A stretch of 40,937 nt of DNA from Lysobacter antibioticus (GTDB lineage Bacteria > Pseudomonadota > Gammaproteobacteria > Xanthomonadales > Xanthomonadaceae): assembly GCF_001442535.1 (NCBI RefSeq), contig NZ_CP013141.1:5101367-5142303 (forward strand), written 5' to 3'. The notes below the pieces were generated by a model. It was not told the origin of the DNA, ran no database searches, and worked only from the letters and a program-made list of their open reading frames with translations. A program made the position numbers and the translations under genes. The stretch's first letter is position 1. Each line of letters starts with the position of its first letter. This document shows, piece by piece, positions 28,501 to 34,956 of the stretch.

Positions 28501-29175
28501 CGAGCGATCGATTTCTCGGCGCCTGGGGAAGGCGTCTGGCGTGCTACGACGAAGGCTCCGGCCGATTACGACGCAGGCATGGGCGCAGGCACCACGTTCG
28601 CGACCGGTACGACGGCCGGCATTGCGGCTCTGTGGCTTTCCCGCCACCGGGCCCACCCCGCCATGGCGAGCTTGAAAGCCAGCGGCAACACCGCGAACGT
28701 GTTCCGCGATCTCGTTCAGAAGACCTCCTGGCGCCCCAACGACGCCTCGAATCCGCCGCCGACGGGCGTGGCGTGTCCTACCGGTGCTTCCTGGAATTCC
28801 CGCAAGTACGGCACAGGCGTCATCGATGCGGGCGCGCTCCTCGCCAAGGCGCTTCCTGTCGGCGCCGCCCAGTCGCGGGGTCCGGTATCGTCCGTCGAAC
28901 TGTTCGCCACGCTCTACCCTGACGGCACCGCTTCGAACCGCATCGACGCCGACTACTTCGCGATCTTCCCCGCGCGCGCCAGGGAAAACGCGGGGCGCTT
29001 CGAGACGGAGGTGATGTTCCATTACACCAACAGCGAAGAGGTGCAGGTGGCGCTGGACGAGTTCGTCGCTGGAAACGACCCGGATCGGCGTGCTGGTGAA
29101 GTACGCGCGGCATTGCTGGCGCAGGATCTGTCCAACCTGTTGCGCACTGCCTTGCAATCCGGAGGCCCGCAATGA
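25561..29175 (+). CDS. exported caspase-like protease fused to an S8 subtilase-like domain
   Basis: The 1,204-residue precursor has a signal peptide (MIDLRASWFIGCILLLL, cleavage near CLA). A C14 caspase/metacaspase domain fills about 25-290, with the catalytic dyad H108 (YFSGHGSQ) and C166 (ILDSCHSGN). A middle region around 495-590 looks like DUF4384 (PLDVEIRNLSTEPLYF, then LVYP and IPAG). The last third (about 755-1100) is subtilase-like, with D799 (HPDTGY), H847 (GHGTGS) and N947 (AAAGNY). At the nucleophile position, however, it reads GTTFATG: the usual Ser is T1012. Metacaspases cleave after Arg/Lys by family. The caspase half looks active, the subtilase half probably not, or uses an atypical Thr. 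The gene heads an operon; its TGA overlaps the next ATG by four bases. Export of a bacterial caspase with this fusion is unusual. Confidence 0.88.
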   Translation: MIDLRASWFIGCILLLLCNDCLAETRRRAVLVGVNNYQASSVTDLNGTRNDVHLIRTLLVNRYGFAPTDITILFDGQATHDGILRAIKEDLAQKSDSDDVAVFYFSGHGSQMPDVSNDETDRWDETLVAVDSRMPDVYDISDDELNAAFSAVATRTKYITIILDSCHSGNAARATNKVRRIARDERLPPGLGTIAPAGARSTDGADDILGLGEGYVLISGSRSEELSNEDMFDDRIQGALTYHLAQVAQTDPNGTYRSVFPKVIDRVHTQFPSQTPQLEGAGMDSLLFDTASGSNGAWIIVNPEGGARASVQAGTLYGIRPGAVLSVFPPGSGPLVSPIATVKIDTVEIDAASGTLVGAATIPPYSRARMDSVSFDGKARAVWVSPQIESGLRSAIGRLVADYSSLRLLDASPASLAAADFRIYLVDGIYEVVARDGVALTATVPVGDVNAAERLVNQLHDWTRWLSLQLLRNPYSNLRIELDVRPADSAPGTPTPVAIQSGTPLDVEIRNLSTEPLYFALLDLSSTGQIDLVYPAVGAQDQIPAGRRVIRTFRMRAPADRPWVGDTFKAITSTTPIDGRIFRQGAIRDVVPQTESPFSQMVRARATAMARQADLVEMKDWTTAERSVRINNSGPRFGEVAAPAIALHFATPALASNAEASLNGGRRAVCPASVPCATARPLSADGLVVEVSASTLTAKRRIRNAEPADSIGQAFDDAYRAGDAAGATYAEPLITLTTVDAPDDTGIRGGDSPPDPISLADERWSLKYADVPAAWRAIRDSGVAAAGAEASGIFIGHPDTGYTLNPENWTGSTPIPIDDTHDHDYVDNDDDALDPLLEQGLLKNPGHGTGSGSVIVSPDGCQLSGKTQCVSGIAPGARLMPLRVHKSVVVFDTSALSRAIEDAATGRWGQKADVISIAMGGPPSRTLHKAVRNATNNGVVVVAAAGNYVRTVVWPARFSESIAVSAINPQCTPWTHASRGRAIDFSAPGEGVWRATTKAPADYDAGMGAGTTFATGTTAGIAALWLSRHRAHPAMASLKASGNTANVFRDLVQKTSWRPNDASNPPPTGVACPTGASWNSRKYGTGVIDAGALLAKALPVGAAQSRGPVSSVELFATLYPDGTASNRIDADYFAIFPARARENAGRFETEVMFHYTNSEEVQVALDEFVAGNDPDRRAGEVRAALLAQDLSNLLRTALQSGGPQ

Positions 29176-30356
29176 ACAGATTGATCGGCGCGACGTTCTT
29201 CCTGGTGGCCGCATGCGCGTTCGCGGAAGGCGTCGGCGCCCAACCCGCATCGCAGCGGTATGCCTTGCTCGTGGGAATCGATGATTACGCCGAACAGGAC
29301 GTGGCAAAGCTCAACTATGCAGCCGATGACGCACTAGCCCTGGCTGACAGCCTCGCGCGACAGGGCTACGTCGTGACGATTTTGCTGGATGAGAACGCCA
29401 CCCGGCAGCGCATCGTCGAGCACTTGGCGATCATGCAGGAGTCCTTGAAGCCCGAGGACACCTTCGTGCTTTTCTACGCCGGACATGGGCTCCTGCGCGA
29501 ATCCAACCACCAGGTCTACTGGCTCAACTACAAGGGCAACCCGAGGCGACCGGACCTGGACGGCCTGCGACTCCAGCATGTCGCCGAAATGGTCAGCGAA
29601 CTTCCCGCCACGAGGAAACTGATCCTGCTCGACCACTGCTATTCGGGTAACTATTCCGGGAGGCTGGTCATCGCAAACGACAGCACCACGCCGAGCGTCG
29701 CCACGCCGAATCCCGGCCCGACAACGTCCGTCGCCAGTCGCGAGGCAATCCCCGTGCAGATGCTGCAGAACCTCGATGATGCGGGCGTCCAGGGACACGC
29801 ATCAGGAGAGAGGGTCATGTTCATCGTGGCGGCCTCGCGCGGTGCCGCCCTCGAATTCACCGAGGAGCGGCATGGGATTTTCACCTACGTGCTGCTCCGG
29901 GCCCTTGCGGAGGAATCGGCGGACACGGCCAGGGACGGCGGGTTGTCGATCACGGAGTTGAACGATTTCCTCGGGGCGCAGGTGGATCGGATGTCCAGGG
30001 AAAAGGGCTTCGAGCAGAGGACGCGGACGAAAATGATGCAGACGGACGATCTGGGAACGGCGCGTTGGCAGCCTTTCTTCCGCAAGTTGACGCAAGCGGA
30101 AATCGACACGCGCCAAGCGGGCTACCGGGAGCGACTGCGCATCTGGTCGAACAAGGGCCTGTTGGATCCGAGGGTGCAGACCCTCTCCGAGGAGCTCCTG
30201 CTCCGGTGGAAGAACACCGACCCATCGATCACGATGGATGAGCGTGACGAAAGGGCCATCGCGTCTATGCGCTGGCTGTTGGACGACATCGGGTTGGAGG
30301 ATTCCGTGGCAGCACCGATCTTCAGCGAGCGGATCAGGATCTGGGGTGGGCAATGA
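29172..30356 (+). CDS. exported stand-alone caspase-family protease
   Basis: The 394-residue precursor starts in an ATGA overlap with the preceding gene, so translation is probably coupled. The N-terminus (MNRLIGATFFLVAACAFAEG) is a Sec signal; VAAC also fits a short lipobox at C15, so it may be a lipoprotein. The caspase domain spans about 28-290, with H105 (FYAGHGLL) and C156 (LLDHCYSGN) in place, and a later element FTYVLLRALAEE typical of the family. The C-terminal 100 residues (GYRERLRIWSNKGLLDPRVQ...) are helical and unrecognised; the phrase RLRIW / RIRIW occurs twice, near 326 and 388. By family it is a Cys protease with Arg/Lys specificity. Its neighbours suggest it acts with the fusion caspase and the HEAT-repeat partner in the periplasm or at the surface. 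Confidence 0.88.
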   Translation: MNRLIGATFFLVAACAFAEGVGAQPASQRYALLVGIDDYAEQDVAKLNYAADDALALADSLARQGYVVTILLDENATRQRIVEHLAIMQESLKPEDTFVLFYAGHGLLRESNHQVYWLNYKGNPRRPDLDGLRLQHVAEMVSELPATRKLILLDHCYSGNYSGRLVIANDSTTPSVATPNPGPTTSVASREAIPVQMLQNLDDAGVQGHASGERVMFIVAASRGAALEFTEERHGIFTYVLLRALAEESADTARDGGLSITELNDFLGAQVDRMSREKGFEQRTRTKMMQTDDLGTARWQPFFRKLTQAEIDTRQAGYRERLRIWSNKGLLDPRVQTLSEELLLRWKNTDPSITMDERDERAIASMRWLLDDIGLEDSVAAPIFSERIRIWGGQ

Positions 30357-32938
30357 TGTGGACCATCCGGTTGACGGCATGCGGGCTCCTGTCTTGGTGC
30401 TCCATGGCCAGCGCAGGGTTGACCCTCGTGAAAAACGACAGCGGCACCAGTGCCGTAATCGTGACTGCGGGAGATGGTCAGGACGATGCGACGCGTCGAT
30501 TGGCCGTGGTGCTGGGTGAGCACTACGGAATGAGCGGCAGGCGCATCAGCTACCTCGCAGGAGCGCGCGCTACCGGCCAGGAGATCGAGGCCGGCTTGTT
30601 CCAGGCCATCCGGGGACTGCGTCCGCACGACGTGCTGTTCGTGTTCGTTGCCCTGAAGCTGGACCAGGCAGACGCAGGCCTGGAATCGATCCTGGTCACC
30701 ACTGACTACGACCCCAAGAAACCCTGGTCGGGACTGCCAACCATCGCACTGAGGAACATGGCCTCGATGGCGAGCGCCGGGACGCTGGTGATGATCTACC
30801 CGGACTGCGCGCTCGGCAAATCCGACCTCGGCTACATCGGGAAAGGATCGCTGCTGGAACAGACGACGGAGGGCTCGTCGCAGGCCCTCATTTCGTATTG
30901 CCCACCTGGGGACGACACTGGGCAATTCGAGCGTGTGCTGGCGGATCAGCTCGCGGAATTTGCAAAAGAGCCGACCACTCGCGCGCCCTGGCAGGGTAAG
31001 AATGAGCGTGGGCTGGTGAGCGTGGCCGCCGTGGCGAATCGACTGCGGGAAACGGCCGCGGACTTCCGGATTTCCGCCCAGGCCAACGCGGGCGGTGGCT
31101 GGATGCGTGTGTTCACACCCGGCTCCGTCCCTCCTGTCTCCGCCCCGCAGTTGCAGCGTGAACTGGCCATGGCTGCGGCGACGGACGCGATAGCGGGCAA
31201 CGACCCGGTCATCCAAATCGAAGCCATCCAGGCCCTCGCGGACGCGAAGTGGCCTGCCGCCCAAGGCGAGTTCGCAAGGCTTTTGGGAACATCGCCAGTT
31301 GCCGCTGTGCGCATCGCATCGGCGCGCGCGCTCGGGTTGTATCCGAACGAGGACAGCCGGATCGCCCTGACCGCGGCCGCGGCGGATTCCGATCCTGGCG
31401 TGCGGGTAGAGGCGATGTCGGCGATCGCCCGGCTCGGCGCCTTGCCTGCCGTGGACACCACGCTCGGTGGTGGGCTGACCGACAGCGACCCACGCGTGCG
31501 TGCGGCCGCTGTCTACGGGCTGGGCCAGCAATGGTCGATCATGGACAGCGCGAGATCCGACGTCGTTGCCTCGAGCGTGGCGGGGCTCGTTGGCGCCGAC
31601 CCCGACGAAGACGTCCGCGCGGCTGCCGCCTGGAGCCTCGCCCAGGGCAAGCGAACGGAGGCAGTCGGCGAGGTAGAGCAATTGGCAACCAGCCAGTCCT
31701 CCACCAGCGTTCGCGTCGCTGCAGTGGAGGCACTTGGCGAACTGTCCATGCCCGGGTCGGTTTCCACCTTGGTCGCGGTGGCGCAGGATCGCTCGGCGAC
31801 CGGTCAGGACATGCGACTTCGTCTGGCCGCCATTCGAAGCCTTGGCAAGCTGAACATTCCCGCGGCAGGCGATACCCTGCTGGCCCTGAGCACCGACGCC
31901 GACTCGACTGTAGCCAAGATCGCGAGCTCGGCGCTGGTCGACAGCCGGGCCCTGTCGGCGTCCGCCTTGCAGCTGGCTGCAGACCCGGACAAAGGCGCCG
32001 AACGACGCACGCAAGCGATCCAGATCCTGGGTCGCAACGACGATCCGGAAAGCTCCGGGGTGTTGATGGAATTGCTGGGCGATCCGGATGTCGCGATCCG
32101 TGCCGAGGCCACTTCGGCGCTCGGAGGTCGTAGCGACAGCGCGGTAGAGCTCGGCACCTTGTTGCGCGATCCGGCCGAGACCATCGAAGTCCGCACATCG
32201 GCCGTCGAAGCACTCGGAAAGATGGAAACGGCGACGGCGTATGCCCTTCTCTCCAATGCCGCCACCGACCCCAATGTAGAGGTTCGGGCGGTCGTCGCGA
32301 CGGCGATCGGCAGGAGTTTCGAGACTACGAAACCGGTCGACATCCTGCTCCAACTCGCTGGCGACAACAGCCCGCTGGTGCGCGCCCCCGCGGCGAAGTC
32401 TCTTGGAAGATTCACCAGCCACCGCAGCGTCCGCAAGATGCTGGAAGACATAGCGCTCAACGACACCGCGCCGAGCGTCCGAGAGATCGCCGTGCAGGCG
32501 CTGCGCACAGCGAAAATCGAAGCAGGCGCACCCTCCCAGGCTGGGGTGACTGTCAGGGGATTAGGCCGGTTCCGGGAGGAGCAGAAGAAGTGGCACATCG
32601 GCGTCTTCTGGTGTGAAGGTCCTGGGGCCGAACAGTTAAAGCGCCAGGCGGAAACCTACGTGGCGGAGCTGGAGAAATTCGCCCGCGAGATCAATACGGA
32701 AACCGAGGTCATCTCCCGCATCGATCTGCGCCCGATCAGCGAGCGCACCAATGCCTTCCCGAACTACCAGATCACTCAGAACGAAATCCGGTACGAGTCC
32801 GGAAGCCAATCGGAGCGCAAGTGGGCCGACCGGCTCAAGATCGGAACGGGTGAGCGTTTCGTTTCCCGCCCCGTCACGAAGGCGACTCCTGGTTACGTGA
32901 GCGTATTCCTTTGCTCGGCCCAACTGGCCGACAAGTAG
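30353..32938 (+). CDS. exported HEAT-repeat protein with degenerate caspase-like N-terminus
   Basis: The 861-residue protein also starts in an ATGA overlap. A signal peptide (MMWTIRLTACGLLSWCSMASA) is followed by about 200 residues that track the caspase fold of the preceding gene. DVLFVFVALK stands where the neighbour has DTFVLFYAGH, so the catalytic His is K102; VMIYPDCALG stands where the neighbour has ILLDHCYSG, so the Cys (C152) is kept. About 265-740 holds around fourteen HEAT/PBS-lyase-type repeats (DPGVRVEAMSAIARLG, DPRVRAAAVYGLG, DPDVAIRAEATSALGG). The C-terminal 100 residues (WHIGVFWCEG ... YVSVFLCSAQ) form a separate unknown domain. The likely role is a non-enzymatic scaffold or regulator for the two caspases. 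The pseudo-caspase assignment is inference from local alignment. Confidence 0.82.
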   Translation: MMWTIRLTACGLLSWCSMASAGLTLVKNDSGTSAVIVTAGDGQDDATRRLAVVLGEHYGMSGRRISYLAGARATGQEIEAGLFQAIRGLRPHDVLFVFVALKLDQADAGLESILVTTDYDPKKPWSGLPTIALRNMASMASAGTLVMIYPDCALGKSDLGYIGKGSLLEQTTEGSSQALISYCPPGDDTGQFERVLADQLAEFAKEPTTRAPWQGKNERGLVSVAAVANRLRETAADFRISAQANAGGGWMRVFTPGSVPPVSAPQLQRELAMAAATDAIAGNDPVIQIEAIQALADAKWPAAQGEFARLLGTSPVAAVRIASARALGLYPNEDSRIALTAAAADSDPGVRVEAMSAIARLGALPAVDTTLGGGLTDSDPRVRAAAVYGLGQQWSIMDSARSDVVASSVAGLVGADPDEDVRAAAAWSLAQGKRTEAVGEVEQLATSQSSTSVRVAAVEALGELSMPGSVSTLVAVAQDRSATGQDMRLRLAAIRSLGKLNIPAAGDTLLALSTDADSTVAKIASSALVDSRALSASALQLAADPDKGAERRTQAIQILGRNDDPESSGVLMELLGDPDVAIRAEATSALGGRSDSAVELGTLLRDPAETIEVRTSAVEALGKMETATAYALLSNAATDPNVEVRAVVATAIGRSFETTKPVDILLQLAGDNSPLVRAPAAKSLGRFTSHRSVRKMLEDIALNDTAPSVREIAVQALRTAKIEAGAPSQAGVTVRGLGRFREEQKKWHIGVFWCEGPGAEQLKRQAETYVAELEKFAREINTETEVISRIDLRPISERTNAFPNYQITQNEIRYESGSQSERKWADRLKIGTGERFVSRPVTKATPGYVSVFLCSAQLADK

Positions 32939-32950
32939 TCGAGATTATCG

Positions 32951-32982
32951 CCTGCATCGCGCATGCGGTGCCCCGGTGCAGG
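32951..32982 (+). terminator. imperfect hairpin after the caspase operon
   Basis: CCTGCATCG (32951-32959) can pair with CGGTGCAGG (32974-32982) with one G-U pair, 13 bases after the HEAT gene stop. No T run follows, so it may only attenuate or stabilise the transcript before the lysozyme gene. Confidence 0.3.
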
Positions 32983-33071
32983 AGGTGTCCGCGGCTCGAT
33001 TGACCAGGAAAGAGTGGACGACGGCTAGGCTGATCTTGAACAGAGTGCAACAGGCAAAGGGAGATGCGCGG

Positions 33072-33812
33072 ATGCGCATTGGATCAAGAACCGACTCTCT
33101 GTGTTCGAGCGCCTGGACGAACGTGATAGCGGTCGCGTTCGCCGGTCTGGTGGTTTCGGGTTGCTCCGGCGGCACGGTTCCGACCCGGGAGAAGTTAGCG
33201 CCCGGTGAATTGGTGGGCGCAGGCGCGCGTGATATGCTTGCACAAGACGAGGTGCTCCGCCCCGTCAACGCCAAAGGACTGGCCTTGACGAAGCGATCCG
33301 AAGGCTTCGAGCCTCGTCTGTACAACGATACAGCCGGGTACTGCACGATCGCGTACGGACGCCTAATCAAGAAATCGCACTGCGACGAAAGCGAGCCGCC
33401 CGAGTTCAAGAAGGGTGTATCGGAACCTGAGGGGGCGGAGATCCTCGTGCGCGACATGGCAAGCGCACAGGTCACAGTAATGCACGCCGTCAAGGTCGCG
33501 CTTTCCCACAATCAGTTCTCGGCGCTGACGGACTTCGTCTGCAACGTCGGAGGCGCGAATTTCAGGAGTTCGACGCTCCTTCGAAAGGTCAATGGCGGCC
33601 ACTTCGAGGATGTGCCGACCCAGCTTCGAAGGTGGGTGTTCGCAGGCGGAAAGCTCTGGCCAGGCCTGAAGACCCGCCGGGAAGAGGAAATCACTCTCTT
33701 CTTCGATGGAGGGCCTACACCCAAGACGTTCCAGGTGTTGGCGAAGGTGTATCGCCGATCGATATCCAGACAGGCGAGGCAAATTAGATGCGATGGAGAA
33801 CCCTCGCGCTGA
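33072..33812 (+). CDS. GH24 (T4-type) lysozyme, predicted lipoprotein
   Basis: I prefer ATG 33072, with GGGAG 9 bases upstream, over an upstream in-frame start because it gives a lipoprotein signal: FAGLVVSGC with the acylated Cys at residue 31. The 246-residue product has the GH24 catalytic triad with phage T4 spacing: E77 (RSEGFE), D86 (YNDTAG) and T92 (CTIAYG). The later motif HNQFSALTDFVCNVGGANF is typical of RrrD-like endolysins. It should cleave peptidoglycan between MurNAc and GlcNAc. A lipid-anchored form is unlike a phage endolysin and suggests envelope placement. It lies 133 bases after the caspase-HEAT operon on the same strand, so it may be part of that system, or a prophage relic beside the island edge. 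Confidence 0.85.
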   Translation: MRIGSRTDSLCSSAWTNVIAVAFAGLVVSGCSGGTVPTREKLAPGELVGAGARDMLAQDEVLRPVNAKGLALTKRSEGFEPRLYNDTAGYCTIAYGRLIKKSHCDESEPPEFKKGVSEPEGAEILVRDMASAQVTVMHAVKVALSHNQFSALTDFVCNVGGANFRSSTLLRKVNGGHFEDVPTQLRRWVFAGGKLWPGLKTRREEEITLFFDGGPTPKTFQVLAKVYRRSISRQARQIRCDGEPSR

Positions 33813-34062
33813 TGCAAAATCGTGATGCAAATGGCCAAGTGGCAGCTTCATAGGCATGCAGTGCGTCCGGCGATAGAGTGCTAGCGGACGGGCAACCCTT
33901 GCATCGCGACGCAACTCCTCGCACTCACTGGCGAGTCAGACCCAAGTGTCCGCTCATGGCTGAAAGCGGTCGGAAGCTGGCCGAACCCGTGGGAGACCGA
34001 CTAGTCCCTGATCGGCCCCTCACCGGCCCTCATGAGCCCCCAAACGCCCCTAATAGCCCATC

Positions 34063-34097
34063 AAGAGGGTTTGAACCCGGTTCCCGTGGCTCCACCA
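34063..34097 (+). other. tRNA-3'-end-like sequence, candidate attachment site
   Basis: The bases GGTTCCCGTGGCTCCACCA (34079-34097), preceded by GAGGGTTTGAACCC, resemble the last part of a tRNA or tmRNA including the CCA end. No 5' half is present: the bases that should pair with the acceptor strand are missing. It lies 178 bases before a P4-type integrase start. Such a 3'-end copy is what is expected at one border of an element integrated in a tRNA gene. Confidence 0.4.
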
Positions 34098-34141
34098 CAT
34101 AGGCATCCGATGTCGTCCAGGCAAGTCCATGCGATGGTCAT

Positions 34142-34167
34142 AAACCCCGCAATTTGCGGGGTTTTTT
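34142..34167 (+). terminator. strong intrinsic terminator
   Basis: AAACCCCGCA and TGCGGGGTTT form a 10-bp stem (34142-34151 and 34155-34164) with a loop of three bases, and the run TTTTTT (34162-34167) overlaps and follows the stem. It lies 45 bases after the tRNA-like sequence and probably terminated the original RNA gene. Confidence 0.85.
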
Positions 34168-34274
34168 GTGCGTGCGCATCCGTGGTTGTCCAGTTGAACC
34201 CGGCAAGAAAGTGAGTCAGGCTGTGAGTCAGATGGTCGGTGCTGGGGGCGCTGACTCACAAATGGCTGACTCAC

Positions 34275-34535
34275 ATGCTCACCGACACTAAGATCCGGAC
34301 ACTCAAGCCGCGCGAAACTGCCTATCGCGTCGCTGAACTGCCTCTGAGCTTGGTAAGGGGGGAATCCCGCGAACGCCGCCAGGATCGAGCGGGCCGCGAA
34401 GATCGAGCAGGCGGAGACGACGTTCGGCGCGATCGCTGCCGAACTCCTGGCCAAGCGTGCGAAGGAAGGGCTGAGCCCTGGGTCGGTGAAGCGAGAGCGC
34501 CGGTTGATTGAGAAGGACATGGCGGTAATCAGTGG
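34275..34535 (+). pseudogene. P4-type integrase remnant, internally deleted
   Basis: ATG 34275 opens MLTDTKIRTLKPRETAYRVA, the DUF4102 N-terminus of P4-type tyrosine recombinases. The frame is lost near 34345. It resumes about 60 residues further along the family as ARIERAAKIEQAETTFGAIA, AELLAKRAKEGLSPGSVKRE, RRLIEKDMAVISGMPI. The catalytic R-H-R-Y domain is absent, so the element cannot excise itself. Confidence 0.75.
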
Positions 34536-34770
34536 AATGCCGATTACGCCAACCGAGCAGAAGCCCGCCGGGCCGGGATTTCAAAGCATCGCCTCGCCTA
34601 TTGGGTATTCACCGACGAAGAGAACGACCGGATTCCAAACTTCTACACGCCGATCAACGACTTCATGGACCGGCTTGAGTCGGCACGCCTGATCCGTCGC
34701 CTGGCGGCCCCCGTTGGCGAGTGCGAAGTCCTCCCACCCGCCAGCAGCCGGTTGGCATCCGGTCGCCGTC
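34536..34770 (+). pseudogene. unrecognised reading-frame fragment
   Basis: One frame reads NADYANRAEARRAGISKHRL, AYWVFTDEENDRIPNFYTPI, NDFMDRLESARLIRRLAAPV with native-like composition, fused directly to the integrase remnant. I cannot name the family and see no start codon with a ribosome site. It is probably a piece of island cargo joined by deletion. The stretch 34771-34956 holds no gene I recognise and should contain the promoter of the restriction gene. Confidence 0.35.
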
Positions 34771-34956
34771 GTGGGTGCGGGAAAAGCTCTCAGCGGCAAC
34801 CAGTCCGGGCTCCTCGCCCTTTGAGGTGCCAGCACCTAGAATCGATTGTCCGGGGTGGACCAATCGCTGTGTGCTATGTCATTGATTTTAAATGGCGTGT
34901 GCATCGTCGCGCCCCTCCGGCCACTCGATTCCGCAGCCGCACCAGGATCCATATCC

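Noticed and set aside
30122..32422. A 766-codon minus-strand frame opposite the HEAT gene
   Set aside because: Composition is Arg/Gly-rich and repetitive as expected of an antisense shadow; it also overlaps the second caspase gene.
34022..34097. A complete tRNA gene ending in CCA
   Set aside because: The 5' acceptor strand, D arm and anticodon arm do not pair; only a 3'-end resemblance remains.
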